Below are positions 1 to 9,284 of a DNA stretch of 64,000 nucleotides, one piece after another. Below the pieces are notes generated by a model. The model saw only the letters and a program-made list of their open reading frames with translations. It was not told the DNA's origin and searched no databases. Positions within the stretch are counted from its first letter, which is position 1. Every line of letters starts with the position of its first letter. The stretch is taken from the NCBI GenBank assembly GCA_028278405.1, contig JANQEK010000007.1:180048-244047 (forward strand), in the 5' to 3' direction. Position numbers and translations under genes: made by a program. Source of the stretch: Nitrospinaceae bacterium. Lineage in GTDB: Bacteria; Nitrospinota; Nitrospinia; Nitrospinales; Nitrospinaceae.

Positions 1-685
1 CCAGATCTTTCACATCGAATACCATTTCCACCCGTTGCTCGTAAGTTTCTCCCATCCCGAAGATTCCGCCGACACAGACATGAAGCCCTGCTTCTTTCGC
101 GTTGAGAACAGCCTGTACCTCATCCTGATACGAATGGGTGGTGACGATATTTTCGAAATGACTGGCCGCGGTTTCAACGTTGTGGTGGAACCGGTCGAGC
201 CCTGCCGCTTTCAGTTCCTTCAGGTGTTCAGTGCTCATCAGTCCCAGCGAACAGCACACCTCGATTTTGGTTTCGGCCTTGATCATTTTGATGGCCTTGA
301 TCAGGGTGTCCAGCTCCTGGCGATCGGTCATGGCAGTGCCTGAGGTGACGATGGAAAACTCGTTGGACCCGAAGGCTTCGGCTTCTTTCGCGGCGGCGAG
401 GATTTCTTCGGGATTCATCAAACCGTATTCCGGGGAGTCTGTTTCAAATTTCGATGATTGGGCGCAAAACCCACAATCTTCCGGGCATTTGCCGGACTTG
501 GCGTTGACGATCGAACAGATTTTTACCGCATTGCCCATATACCGGTCGCGGATCCGGTTGGTGCCCTCGAACAGAACCTCCAGCTCCTCATGGTCCAGAG
601 TGCCGAGTTCCAGCGCTTGCTCGCGTGAAATCCCCTGGCCGGCAAGACCGGCATCTATCATCGATTCGATCAATTCTTTACGCAT
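1..685 (-). CDS. bioB: Biotin synthase, C-terminus cut by window edge
   Basis: Radical SAM enzyme that inserts sulfur into dethiobiotin in the last step of biotin synthesis. Translating the minus strand from an ATG at 685 gives 228 open codons running off the window. The motif CPEDCGFCAQS places the cluster-binding cysteines at residues 67, 71 and 74. Further typical BioB stretches follow, such as the region around FSIVTSGT and the HHNVET segment. About 100 C-terminal residues of a usual 320-340 aa BioB lie outside the window. It stands alone here: the upstream gene pair ends in a terminator at 769-796. A short inverted repeat (GCATCC at 720-725, GGATGC at 733-738) lies in its leader, of unknown meaning. 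The identification is near certain from the motifs; only the 3' part is unseen. Confidence 0.95.
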   Translation of the reverse strand, partial: MRKELIESMIDAGLAGQGISREQALELGTLDHEELEVLFEGTNRIRDRYMGNAVKICSIVNAKSGKCPEDCGFCAQSSKFETDSPEYGLMNPEEILAAAKEAEAFGSNEFSIVTSGTAMTDRQELDTLIKAIKMIKAETKIEVCCSLGLMSTEHLKELKAAGLDRFHHNVETAASHFENIVTTHSYQDEVQAVLNAKEAGLHVCVGGIFGMGETYEQRVEMVFDVKDL

Positions 686-768
686 ATTCGAAATCCGGAA
701 ATTGAGTGGATAATTTAGGGCATCCGCTTGTGGGATGCAAAAGTCTAGCACACCCCTCGATTGAATGC

Positions 769-796
769 CAAAACCAAAAAGCGGCGCATCGCCGCT
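769..796 (-). terminator. Rho-independent terminator after the aroA-DUF255 pair
   Basis: Read on the minus strand there is a 7-bp perfect stem AGCGGCG/CGCCGCT with a 3-nt loop, followed by a T-rich run (TTTTTGGTTTTGG). It lies 44 nt past the stop of the DUF255 gene and before the bioB start, so it separates the two transcription units. Confidence 0.85.
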
Positions 797-839
797 GATA
801 AATTTAAAACCCTAGGATGCGGTCAACGATTATCGATAG

Positions 840-2951
840 TTATAACCGGTCAGCAAGTTTCCCCTCCCCGTCAGGGGAGCGGTAGTCGTCCAGCAGCGCT
901 TTCAATTCCCCGGTGGAAGTGACCGGTGCACGACAAGTGCCGTGTTCACAGACGTAAGCCGTGCTTTTTCCATCGATCACCTTTTTGTCAGCTAGAAGCG
1001 GGATGCGTTGTTTTTCCGAGGCGTCCTCCCAGGCAAACGCAAATACCGCATTCGGGAAGAACCCGGTGCGGATAAGTTTCAGCATGTCGTCAGCGGATGC
1101 GTGATCACGCGGTGCGACGATGGCCACTTCTTTTTTCCCGGACAAATACAGATGCAGGGCTTGCATCATGAACGGGGAGTTGAGGCCGTATTCCATCATT
1201 TCGACGAAAAACGCTACGAAAATATTTTCTGCCCGCTTCTCCAACTCCAGATCAAGTTTGTACGCGGATAATTTCAACAAAGCCAGAGCGGCGTTGCTGT
1301 TGCCGGAGGGTTCGACGCCGTCGTAACCGGAAATCTGCCGAACAATCAAATTTTCGCCGTCATCGGCAGTTTCATAATAAGCATGCGGTGCTTTAAACTT
1401 TTCTTCGACCGTTTGCATCAGCTCTGCGGCCTTGTCGATGTAATCGGGATTGTAGGTTGCTTCGTACACTTCCAAACAAGCGACGGCAATGGAGGAGTAA
1501 TCGAACAGATAACCGTCGTACCGTGCTTGACCGTCACGCCACCGTCTCAGTAACTTGCCTTCATCGGTGTGCAGGTGTTCCCAGATAAATGCCAGCGCTT
1601 TTTCCGCCCGGACGATACGGTCGTCATCACCCAACACGCGTCCGGTCCGGGCCATGGCGGAGATCATCAGGCCGTTCCACGAGGTCAGTATCTTGTCATC
1701 CAATAGGGGACGGATACGCTTGCTGCGGGTTTCTAACAGGATTTTTCGACCCTTGGCGATTTCTTTTTTGACTATGGTCGTATCCAAACCCTGCTCTTTC
1801 GCCAGTTGTTCCGGTGAGCGAGTGACGTTCAGGATATTGTTGTGCTCCCAGTTTCCTTGCTGGGTGACATTGTAAAAAGGAATGACGATGCTTGCGGTTT
1901 GGCGGTCCAGGAGTTGTTCGATTTCGCCTTGCGACCACACGTAAAACTTCCCTTCCACGCCTTCGCTGTCGGCGTCTTCTGCGCTGTAAAATCCGCCATC
2001 GGGATGTGTCATATCCCGGTCGATGTACTCCAGCACGTCGTTGGCGTATTCCGCGTATTCGGGATTTCCCGTCACTTGACAGGCTTCTATCAGAGCGGTG
2101 ACAAACAGCGAGTTGTCGTACAACATTTTTTCAAAGTGCGGGACCAGCCATTGATAGTCGGTGCTGTAGCGCGCCAGGCCGCCGCCGATCTGGTCGTAGA
2201 TACCGCCATGCTTCATGGCTTTCAGGGTATTCTCCACCATCTCCAGACTGGACGCGTTACCGGTACGGTGATGGTTTCTGAGAAGCAGGGACAGTCCCAT
2301 CGACGGGGGAAATTTATTCTGCGGTTGGAAACGGAATCCGTGATGCAGTGTATCGTACTGATCGCCATACAGCTGTCGGGCTTTGTCCTCGCCTTGAAAG
2401 CCCAGCGAATCCAGTTCTCCACTCGGTTCCTGCTTTGCCGTGTCTTTGAGATAGTTGATCAGGCCGTCGGTTTGCTTGGTGACTTTATCCTGATCGTTCT
2501 TCCAAGTGTTGTCGAGGAAGCGGAGCACGTCGGCAAACGATGGCAGGTTAAACTTCCGCACTGGCGGAAAATAGGTGCCCCCGTAAAACGGAACGCCATC
2601 CGGAGTGACAAATACATTCAGAGGCCAACCCCCCTGCTGGCCCAGCGCCTGGATGGCTTTCATATAAATGCTGTCGACGTCCGGCCGCTCTTCACGGTCG
2701 ACTTTGATGGCATAGAAATTAGCGTTGAGGAATTCCGCCAGTTCCGGGTCTTCAAACGATTCCCGTTCCATGACATGGCACCAATGACAGGTCGCATAGC
2801 CGATACTGACCAGCACCGGCTTGTTTTCTTTTTTGGCGAGAGTGAATGCTTCATCACCCCACGGGTACCAGTTGACCGGATTGTGAGCGTGTTGCAGAAG
2901 GTAGGGGCTTTTTTCGTGAATCAGTTGATTGGTATATTTGGGGTCACCCAT
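840..2951 (-). CDS. Thioredoxin-domain protein of the DUF255 / YyaL (SSP411) family
   Basis: A 703-aa protein with an N-terminal thioredoxin-like domain (DUF255) and a long C-terminal (alpha/alpha)6-barrel region resembling N-acyl-glucosamine 2-epimerase/cellobiose epimerase folds. The redox motif CHWC is at residues 55-58, in the context [11 protein letters not shown]. Other family signatures are GGWPLNVF near residue 108 and the [10 protein letters not shown] segment. Length matches the family (about 600-700 aa). The biochemical role of the family is not established; a cytosolic thioredoxin-related or sugar-related activity is suggested by fold only. No signal peptide is visible. The ATG start overlaps the end of aroA by 8 bp, so the two are probably co-translated. 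A strong terminator follows. Family call is firm, function open. Confidence 0.92.
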   Translation of the reverse strand: MGDPKYTNQLIHEKSPYLLQHAHNPVNWYPWGDEAFTLAKKENKPVLVSIGYATCHWCHVMERESFEDPELAEFLNANFYAIKVDREERPDVDSIYMKAIQALGQQGGWPLNVFVTPDGVPFYGGTYFPPVRKFNLPSFADVLRFLDNTWKNDQDKVTKQTDGLINYLKDTAKQEPSGELDSLGFQGEDKARQLYGDQYDTLHHGFRFQPQNKFPPSMGLSLLLRNHHRTGNASSLEMVENTLKAMKHGGIYDQIGGGLARYSTDYQWLVPHFEKMLYDNSLFVTALIEACQVTGNPEYAEYANDVLEYIDRDMTHPDGGFYSAEDADSEGVEGKFYVWSQGEIEQLLDRQTASIVIPFYNVTQQGNWEHNNILNVTRSPEQLAKEQGLDTTIVKKEIAKGRKILLETRSKRIRPLLDDKILTSWNGLMISAMARTGRVLGDDDRIVRAEKALAFIWEHLHTDEGKLLRRWRDGQARYDGYLFDYSSIAVACLEVYEATYNPDYIDKAAELMQTVEEKFKAPHAYYETADDGENLIVRQISGYDGVEPSGNSNAALALLKLSAYKLDLELEKRAENIFVAFFVEMMEYGLNSPFMMQALHLYLSGKKEVAIVAPRDHASADDMLKLIRTGFFPNAVFAFAWEDASEKQRIPLLADKKVIDGKSTAYVCEHGTCRAPVTSTGELKALLDDYRSPDGEGKLADRL

Positions 2952-4203
2952 AGAGTTCTTGAAAGCGTTCGAAGAAATCTGGAAACGATTTGTCGACGCA
3001 CCGGGGATTTTTGATTTTCACTCCCGGAATACCGAGGCCGGCCACCGCGAAGCTCATCGCCATGCGATGGTCATCGTAGGTCTCCACCTCGACGGGTGTG
3101 TGCGTTCCTGGATCGATGATGATGAAGTCCTCTCCAGCTTCGACTGTGGCACCGAGCCGGGTCAGTTCGTTCGCCAATGCTGCGATCCGGTCCGTTTCTT
3201 TGATTCTAAGGTTCTTGATTCCGGTCATCGTGGTTTTCCCTTTTGCGAACAACGCCACCACCGCCAGGGTCTGCACCACATCCGGCATGTCGTTCATATG
3301 GATGGTGATTCCGCGCAAAGGATTTCCAAAAACGGTTATTTTTTCTCCCGAACGTTTCACTTCACAACCCATTTGCTTGAGCGCGTCCGGGAAATGGATG
3401 TCCCCCTGGACGCTCTCCGGGTTGAGATGAGTAACCGATACTTCGCCTCCGGTAACCGCTGCGGCTGCAAAGAAATAGGAGGCGCTGGAAGCGTCGCCTT
3501 CCACGGTATAGGACTGCGCCCGGTAGCGCTGGCCGGCGGGGATGGTGAATTTCCGGTAGAACTCATTTAATACAGATACCCCGAAGGTCTGCATGATGTC
3601 GAGGGTGATGTCGACATAAGACTTGGACGTAAGCTCACCCTCGATTTCTATAACCGTATCGTTCTGAAAGTAAGGGGCGGAAAGCAGTAGGGAAGTGAGG
3701 TATTGACTGCTCTTGTCCCCGGCCAGTGAAATCGACCCGCCGGGTGGGCTCCCGCCATGAATTTCGATGGGGGGACAGCCGTTATTCTTGATGGATTCGG
3801 TTTTCAAATTCATTTGCTGGAGACAGGTCAGCAGGTCTTCAATGGGTCTCTCCTGCATGCGCTCGTCTCCCGTCAAGCGAGTGATTCCAGGAGCGAGGGT
3901 GGCGAAGGTAGTCAGGAATCGCATGGTGGTTCCGGCATTGCCGATAAAGATTTCTTCCTCAGGAACCTTCAGATTACCTCCCTGACCTTGAACCACAGCC
4001 GTTCTTTCCCCCTCTTCCACCGGGACGCCGAATTGGAGGAGGGCTTTTCTCATGTATCGGGTATCGTCGCTGAACAGCGGGTCCTCCAAACGCACGGTTC
4101 CATCTGCCAAAGCGGCTACGATATAGGCGCGGTTGGTGTAACTCTTGGACGGCGGGGCGGCCAAGGTGGCGTGTATACCTGAAGCGGGCTTGATTTCGAT
4201 CAA
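2944..4203 (-). CDS. aroA: 5-enolpyruvylshikimate-3-phosphate synthase
   Basis: Shikimate-pathway enzyme that transfers the enolpyruvyl group of PEP to shikimate 3-phosphate. The 419-aa length is usual. Visible signatures are the N-terminal [10 protein letters not shown] substrate loop, [10 protein letters not shown] (PEP-binding loop) and RIKETDRI near the C-terminus. The start is a TTG at 4203, preceded by GAGG five bases upstream; no ATG gives a full N-terminus. It overlaps the downstream DUF255 gene by 8 bp and is the first gene of that pair. The PEP loop reads GNAGTTMR rather than the GNAGTAMR(P) of class I enzymes; I do not infer inhibitor sensitivity from that. Divergent from the promoter at 4291-4319. 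Confidence 0.96.
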   Translation of the reverse strand: MIEIKPASGIHATLAAPPSKSYTNRAYIVAALADGTVRLEDPLFSDDTRYMRKALLQFGVPVEEGERTAVVQGQGGNLKVPEEEIFIGNAGTTMRFLTTFATLAPGITRLTGDERMQERPIEDLLTCLQQMNLKTESIKNNGCPPIEIHGGSPPGGSISLAGDKSSQYLTSLLLSAPYFQNDTVIEIEGELTSKSYVDITLDIMQTFGVSVLNEFYRKFTIPAGQRYRAQSYTVEGDASSASYFFAAAAVTGGEVSVTHLNPESVQGDIHFPDALKQMGCEVKRSGEKITVFGNPLRGITIHMNDMPDVVQTLAVVALFAKGKTTMTGIKNLRIKETDRIAALANELTRLGATVEAGEDFIIIDPGTHTPVEVETYDDHRMAMSFAVAGLGIPGVKIKNPRCVDKSFPDFFERFQELYG

Positions 4204-4290
4204 GAAAACCTCGTACGACGAATTGACAGGTTCAAACCATACGTAAACGGGGCAACTATATCACAAAGCTCCCCGCCGGATTCCGCTTGC

Positions 4291-4319
4291 TTGTATCCCC
4301 ATAGGGGTTTTGCTATGAT
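4291..4319 (+). promoter_or_regulatory. Sigma70-like promoter with extended -10 and a palindromic spacer
   Basis: TTGTAT (4291-4296), a 17-nt spacer and TATGAT (4314-4319), with TG at 4311-4312 forming an extended -10. The spacer contains the inverted repeat CCCC-ATA-GGGG (4297-4307), placed where a repressor could block polymerase. It points at the plus-strand genes starting at 4394. Confidence 0.55.
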
Positions 4320-4393
4320 GGCCCGATTAAGCGGATCAGGATCAAATACTTGATTTTAAGATTCAAGGCAGTTTCCGCTGTGCAGGAAAGAGT

Positions 4394-4690
4394 ATGCAAA
4401 AGCTAATATCCAAATGGCGCGCTCTGGTGGCTTGGTGGGAGAAGAAGCCGATCGAGGAACAAAAGCGGCTCAAATCTTTCATTCCCTGGGCTCTTTACGC
4501 CTTTGCTGTTTTATATGGCGTGGTTTATCTATCCATCCTTAATTCCGTCAACCGGTATAAAACCGGCACCACAGTCAAAAGCTGGTTCGGGGGTGATTTA
4601 CCTGAAGTCGAGCGCCAGAAAATGCAGCAGGCCAAGGATATTGAGGACAGTTTCAAAGAATTACGCAAGCGGGTTTCCGGAAATCGGTAG
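4394..4690 (+). CDS. Small single-span membrane protein, unknown
   Basis: A 98-aa protein I do not recognise. It has a basic, tryptophan-containing N-terminus, one hydrophobic segment at about residues 34-52 (WALYAFAVLYGVVYLSIL) and a charged C-terminal tail rich in Lys, Glu and Gln that could be helical. A ribosome site AGGAAAG precedes the ATG. It is the first gene downstream of the promoter at 4291-4319 and lies 41 bp ahead of a DUF4149-type membrane protein. A shared role in the membrane with that neighbour is possible but only inferred from position. Confidence 0.75.
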   Translation: MQKLISKWRALVAWWEKKPIEEQKRLKSFIPWALYAFAVLYGVVYLSILNSVNRYKTGTTVKSWFGGDLPEVERQKMQQAKDIEDSFKELRKRVSGNR

Positions 4691-4731
4691 AATCTGAAAG
4701 AGGAGGCGGATTGTAACCGATCCGTTCTACG

Positions 4732-5271
4732 ATGAAGCGTCTCATCTTTTTTTCCAACTGGCTATACCTGTTTTCCCTGTCTCTCTGGGTTGGGGGAATG
4801 TTTTTGCTGGGGATTCTTACGGAAATCGTGGTTCGCGTCAAACTCAAAGACCAAAAACCCCTGGCCAGCAACATCATGAACGGCATCATGGATGCATTTA
4901 ACGTTCATATCATTTACTGGTGCATGGGTTTGATGGTTGCCGCAGTCGTGATTAAATTTCTCGCGGATAAAAATGGATGGGCGGGTTACAAGGAACCGGC
5001 AGTCACCAGGAAAAAATACACCAAGGAAGTATTTCTGGCCATTATGGTGGTATTGGCTCTTTATATTGGAAGCGTTTTGCGACCGCAAATGCACAACCTG
5101 GACCAGCAGAAAAAAGCCAACCCCGCTGATCAGCGCCTGCAGGTCCGGTTCGACAGTTATCACAGTCAATTGACTTGGCTTTATACCGTGAATATGATCC
5201 TGGGTCTTTCCCTGTTTTATATTCACGGAAAGGAAATGACCCGGTTTAAAGAAGATTCCGGAACCGAATAG
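4732..5271 (+). CDS. DUF4149-type (TMEM205-like) integral membrane protein
   Basis: A 179-aa protein with four predicted membrane segments: about residues 6-28, 45-70, 97-113 and 147-166. The opening FSNWLYLFSLSLWVGGMFLLG and the layout of four helices resemble the DUF4149/TMEM205 family, whose function in bacteria is unknown. It carries no catalytic motif I can name. It follows the small membrane protein at 4394 and precedes a SUMF1 protein, all on one strand with gaps below 50 bp, so they are likely co-transcribed. The GGAGG at about 4701 is too far upstream to be its ribosome site, so initiation may depend on translation of the preceding gene. Confidence 0.75.
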   Translation: MKRLIFFSNWLYLFSLSLWVGGMFLLGILTEIVVRVKLKDQKPLASNIMNGIMDAFNVHIIYWCMGLMVAAVVIKFLADKNGWAGYKEPAVTRKKYTKEVFLAIMVVLALYIGSVLRPQMHNLDQQKKANPADQRLQVRFDSYHSQLTWLYTVNMILGLSLFYIHGKEMTRFKEDSGTE

Positions 5272-5320
5272 GATTCTTTCCCTAAATTCCATTCACCGCA
5301 GGAAGATTTTATTTTTATTG

Positions 5321-6226
5321 ATGGTCAGCCGTGCCCAGATTATCGTTCTTTGGATGTTCCTTGTCGCAATGGTTGTTCCGGGGGCGCCGTCCTTTGTCCG
5401 GGCAGATACCGTAGAAGTGCCCGCCGATTCAAACCAGGGTTTTTCGGATATGGTGCAAATCCCTGCAGGCCGATTCAGAATGGGCCTGTCTTTCAAACAG
5501 GTGAACCGGATCCTGAAAATGTGCACCAATGTTGACAAAAACTGCACCCGCTGGTGGTTCAAGGATGAAATACCCGGCCACTTCGTTGATGTCAGCAGAT
5601 ATTGGATCGATATTCATGAAGTCACCAACCAGAAGTACCTGGAATTTGTGAAAGCGACCGGACATCGGCCAGCCCTGGATGATACCTGCGAAACGAAAGC
5701 CTGCCGTCAGGGCAATCTGTGGACGAAAAGCGGTTTTCCCGAAAAGATACGCAACCAGCCGGTAACCCAGGTGAATTGGCACGATGCCGCGGCTTACTGC
5801 AAATGGCGCGGTAAGCGACTGCCTACCGAGGCGGAATGGGAAAAGGCGGCGCGGGGTCCTTCAGGAAACATGTATCCCTGGGGTAACAGCGCGCCTCCGG
5901 GCAAGGCCACCTACCGAAGAAAGTGGCGTGGGGTCTCCACCATGACCGACGTGGGGAGTTATCCCAACGGAGCCTCCGTTTATGGAGTGCACGATATGGC
6001 TGGAAATGTCTGGGAATGGGTGGCCGATTGGTATGACCGGCATTACTACAAAAAGAAAGTCATCTATAATCCAAAAGGACCGAAGACCGGAAAATTCAAA
6101 GTGGTGCGGGGAGGATCGTGGGTGAATTACGCGGACACCCTGCACAGCGCGTTCCGGCGGTGGAGCCGCCCTGAAGTCCGTTTCAACGACACCGGATTCC
6201 GGTGTGCCAAAGACGCCGTCCAATGA
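5321..6226 (+). CDS. Exported SUMF1-domain (formylglycine-generating-enzyme-like) protein
   Basis: A 301-aa protein with an N-terminal signal sequence (hydrophobic stretch ending near PSFVRA) and one SUMF1/FGE-sulfatase domain. Domain marks are the opening FSDMVQIPAGRFRMG, VTQVNWHDAAAYCKWRGKRLPTEAEWEKAARG, GNVWEWVADWYD and a closing GFRCAKD. Known FGEs use a cysteine pair just after the GGS motif; here that stretch reads GGSWVNYADTLHSAFRRW and has no cysteine. I therefore do not expect sulfatase activation; related domains also serve as binding or ergothioneine-synthase-like modules. Extra cysteines occur in an insertion near residues 67-125. The stop overlaps the next gene's start as ATGA, implying coupled translation with the ThyX-like protein, though the products would work in different compartments. 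Confidence 0.88.
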   Translation: MVSRAQIIVLWMFLVAMVVPGAPSFVRADTVEVPADSNQGFSDMVQIPAGRFRMGLSFKQVNRILKMCTNVDKNCTRWWFKDEIPGHFVDVSRYWIDIHEVTNQKYLEFVKATGHRPALDDTCETKACRQGNLWTKSGFPEKIRNQPVTQVNWHDAAAYCKWRGKRLPTEAEWEKAARGPSGNMYPWGNSAPPGKATYRRKWRGVSTMTDVGSYPNGASVYGVHDMAGNVWEWVADWYDRHYYKKKVIYNPKGPKTGKFKVVRGGSWVNYADTLHSAFRRWSRPEVRFNDTGFRCAKDAVQ

Positions 6227-7887
6227 AGCCCAAACGAACCGATGAACTGACCGACCGTGAGAAAACAATCCTCATCCCCTACCTGACGGATGTGGAAGCC
6301 AAGGTGTTTTCTCTGAAGAACCTCAACCCCGAGGTGATTGGCGCTGCCCTGGCGCGCTACAGCCGGGCTCCCACTGGATTCAAGGAAACGGTGGCACGTG
6401 AGTTCCTCAATTCCGATGGTACACCCAACGACGTCAAAGGTAGTGAAATGATCGATCGAGTCGTCAACAAGTTCGGCGACGAGTCGGTGGCGGAGTTGGC
6501 CGTAGCCCCCCTGTGCATCGAAGAAATTTCCAACCTCATGACGAAGATCATCGAGGACTGCCGGATCGGTGGATCGCCCATCGAGGAATCCACCCGCTAT
6601 GTGCTTTATGATCAACAACGCGAGGGACGTTGGCGTTATGTGTGTCCCACCAACATCATGGCTTCTGAATTGAAAAATTCCTATGTACAGACCATGGATT
6701 TTATATTTGAGACCTATGCATCTATGGTTGAACCGATGCAGGAATTGTTCCGGAAACGTTTACCCACCGAGCAATTCCAAATCGAAGTGGAGCGGAATGG
6801 CGGAACCCAGAAGGCCGGGTCGAATGATCTGGCAGACGATAACGAGCGCCGGGCACACCGCATTGCGTACAACTTTACCATCCGTAGCGCGGCGTGTGAC
6901 GTGATCCGGTGCATCCTGCCCGCTGCGACTCAGGCAAACCTGGGGATCGTCGGCAATGGACGGTTTTTTTCCGGATTGATATCCAAACTGCTAAGTCAGG
7001 ATTTAAATGAAGCGCAGGATCTGGCAGGGAAGATCAGGGAAGCCCTTGATTCGCAGATTCCGACGTTCATCAAACGCGCTGCAAAAAACGATTACCGGAT
7101 TAAGATTGATCGCGCCATGCAAAAGTTGTGCGATGATTTGTTTCAAGACAAGGCCATCGAATCGTCGCCCGAAGTGGTTTTGCTGGACGACAGGGATGAA
7201 GACTATTCAGTTAATCTCCTGGCATCGATGATCTTTCCCTATGTTCAGCACCCGACCCGGCAGATTCGCGAAGTTGTCCGCATGTTGCCGGACAACAAGC
7301 GGCAGGAAATTTTTTCGGTTTACATCGGGGAGCGGCGGTCGAAACGGGATCGCCCCGGCCGTGCGCTGGAGTACGGCTACCCCATTAACTTTGACATCGT
7401 CGCCGGTTTTGCCGAGTACCGCGACTTGCAGAGGCATCGCATGTTGACCCAGCAGAGACAGGATATGGGAGTGCTGCTCGGTTATTCGATTCCCGAGGAG
7501 ATTGAGGAAATCGGCAAGGGAGAGGCGGCGCAGGAATGTTTCGAACGGTCGGAGAGTTTGTATAACGATTTGCTGCGGGCCGGAATGCGGTCGGAGGCGC
7601 AGTACGCCTCCCTGTTCAATCATTTTATCCGGTGGAACATGGGAATGAACCTGAGAGAACTGGGTCACTTCACCGAACTGCGTACACAGAAAGCGGGGCA
7701 TCCCAAATACCGCCGCGTCTGCCAGACGATGACGAAATTATATCTGCAGCGCAATCCGGAGATGGAACCGGTACTCCGGTATGTGGATCACAACGACTAC
7801 GATCAGGGCATCACACGTGCTGAGCAGGAAGCCCGCACCGCCCGCAAGAGTCTCGCTTCCGGTGTGTTTGATGATATGGATGAGTAA
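6223..7887 (+). CDS. Two-domain ThyX-like (flavin-dependent thymidylate synthase family) protein
   Basis: A 554-aa protein made of two ThyX-like halves. Canonical ThyX is 220-260 aa with an RHRxxSxNExSxR flavin/dUMP motif. The first half (about 80-130) keeps the surrounding framework ESVAELA...IEEISN...EESTRYV, but the RHR position reads EDCRIGGS. The second half has QRHR with R404-H405-R406 in YRDLQRHRMLTQQRQ, again without the usual Ser and the NExS portion. It may be an active thymidylate synthase that has split the site over two domains, or a relative with another flavin reaction. No thyA or canonical thyX is in the window. The ATG overlaps the preceding stop (ATGA). Family call good, activity uncertain. 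Confidence 0.85.
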   Translation: MKPKRTDELTDREKTILIPYLTDVEAKVFSLKNLNPEVIGAALARYSRAPTGFKETVAREFLNSDGTPNDVKGSEMIDRVVNKFGDESVAELAVAPLCIEEISNLMTKIIEDCRIGGSPIEESTRYVLYDQQREGRWRYVCPTNIMASELKNSYVQTMDFIFETYASMVEPMQELFRKRLPTEQFQIEVERNGGTQKAGSNDLADDNERRAHRIAYNFTIRSAACDVIRCILPAATQANLGIVGNGRFFSGLISKLLSQDLNEAQDLAGKIREALDSQIPTFIKRAAKNDYRIKIDRAMQKLCDDLFQDKAIESSPEVVLLDDRDEDYSVNLLASMIFPYVQHPTRQIREVVRMLPDNKRQEIFSVYIGERRSKRDRPGRALEYGYPINFDIVAGFAEYRDLQRHRMLTQQRQDMGVLLGYSIPEEIEEIGKGEAAQECFERSESLYNDLLRAGMRSEAQYASLFNHFIRWNMGMNLRELGHFTELRTQKAGHPKYRRVCQTMTKLYLQRNPEMEPVLRYVDHNDYDQGITRAEQEARTARKSLASGVFDDMDE

Positions 7888-7916
7888 AGGGGTGAAACGG
7901 TCTGCAGGTTTCGGAA

Positions 7917-9284
7917 TCAGCTTTTTTTGGCGGGGGGATTTTTTATAAACACAACTTTATTACGACCGCTGTTTTTGGCTTCGTAGAGGCATTGATCGGC
8001 CTGCTTGATGACGTCATCCATCTTCAGCCCTTTTCTGTTGTACACACTGAGACCAAAGCTGAGGGTGACGGGAATTTCTTTTCCCTGATAAACGAAAGCT
8101 TCATTCTCAATTTTGTTTCTCAATTTCTCCGCCAGAATCGCCCCATTTCCCAAATCCGTTTCCGGCAGCAGGATAATGAATTCTTCCCCGCCCCATCGCG
8201 ACACAATATCCTGTTTACGGGAGTTTTCTTTCAGCATCCGGGCGATATTGACCAGAATGTGATCTCCCGCATCGTGACCGAAGGTATCGTTGATATTTTT
8301 AAAGTGATCGATATCGCCAATCACAATGGTGAAAGGATTTTGACTACGGTCGAACCGGATTTTTTCGTATTCCAGTTTTTCCGCCAATCCACGGCGGTTT
8401 GGAAGATCCGTTAATGGATCGGTGCGAACGGAAATTTCCAGTTTCTTTTTCAGTTCCAACAGTTCCTGGATCAACTGTTCCTGTTTTTCCTGCGCCGCTT
8501 TTCTTTCGCTGATGTTTTCCAGGGTACCGAAGGTAATTTTACCGCTGTCGTCGAACAGGAAACGGGAACGAAACTGCACCCAGACTGATTTTTTATCAGG
8601 TCGTATGATCCGGCACTCGATGGAAATCTCCCGCTCTTCCTTGGCGGCGGCCTCCCAGGTTCGGAAGACTTCTTCCTTGTCTTCCGGATGGATGGGTTGC
8701 CACCAGGGATTTCCCAGCGTCTCCGCCATGGGGCGACCGGTGATGATCTGCCAGGCCGGATTGACATAGGTCATTAAGTCGTTGGGATCGGCATGGAAGA
8801 TTCCGATAGGCGAGGACTGGCTGATTTCCCGGAATCGCTTCTCTCGCATCCGCAACTGGTTTTCCTGAGATTTGCGCGCCGTGTAGTCAATCGCCAGGCC
8901 ATGGTACTTCACAATATTCCCATCCGGGTCCAGTATCGGAGTTTCATGAATGTCCAGCCAGATTTTCTCTCCGTTCTTGCTTTTGATTTCCACATTGTAT
9001 GGCTTGATGTGCTTGCCGCTGTATTGAGGAAACTCCGATCTCAAAATGACTTCTTTGTTGGTCAGATGTTCGGTCAGGTATTTTTTCCAGTTTTTCTTGA
9101 ATTCTTCAGGTCCATAACCCAGAACCTCGCTGATTTTCGGGCTGATGTAAGTCAGTGCTCCTTCGGCATCGCGGGCGAAGAAATAGAATTTGAAGATCTT
9201 TTCAAAAATGTTGAAAAATTGAGAAAAGTCTTCAGCAAGGAAATCAGTTTCCTGAACATCAAAATTTAAGTCTTCTGGCCGCAT
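7917..9284 (-). CDS. PAS-PAS-GGDEF diguanylate cyclase
   Basis: A 455-aa cytosolic protein that should make cyclic di-GMP. Order: N-terminal leader, PAS/PAC 1 (about 28-140, with YISPKISEVLGYGPEEF), PAS/PAC 2 (about 145-270), a short coiled-coil linker and a GGDEF domain (about 285-450). The active-site motif is GGEEF at 365-369, a catalytically competent form. An RxxD inhibitory I-site (RKQD) lies exactly five residues upstream, so product feedback is expected. No membrane segment and no EAL domain. The PAS domains could sense a ligand, redox state or light; nothing in the sequence decides which. It is transcribed alone, convergent with the ThyX-like gene. No good ribosome site precedes the ATG. 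Confidence 0.93.
   Translation of the reverse strand: MRPEDLNFDVQETDFLAEDFSQFFNIFEKIFKFYFFARDAEGALTYISPKISEVLGYGPEEFKKNWKKYLTEHLTNKEVILRSEFPQYSGKHIKPYNVEIKSKNGEKIWLDIHETPILDPDGNIVKYHGLAIDYTARKSQENQLRMREKRFREISQSSPIGIFHADPNDLMTYVNPAWQIITGRPMAETLGNPWWQPIHPEDKEEVFRTWEAAAKEEREISIECRIIRPDKKSVWVQFRSRFLFDDSGKITFGTLENISERKAAQEKQEQLIQELLELKKKLEISVRTDPLTDLPNRRGLAEKLEYEKIRFDRSQNPFTIVIGDIDHFKNINDTFGHDAGDHILVNIARMLKENSRKQDIVSRWGGEEFIILLPETDLGNGAILAEKLRNKIENEAFVYQGKEIPVTLSFGLSVYNRKGLKMDDVIKQADQCLYEAKNSGRNKVVFIKNPPAKKS

Noticed and set aside
1842..3014. Long plus-strand frame (390 codons) across the DUF255 gene
   Set aside because: It is antisense to a well-supported protein with a thioredoxin motif and has no recognisable domain; a by-product of GC-rich codon use.
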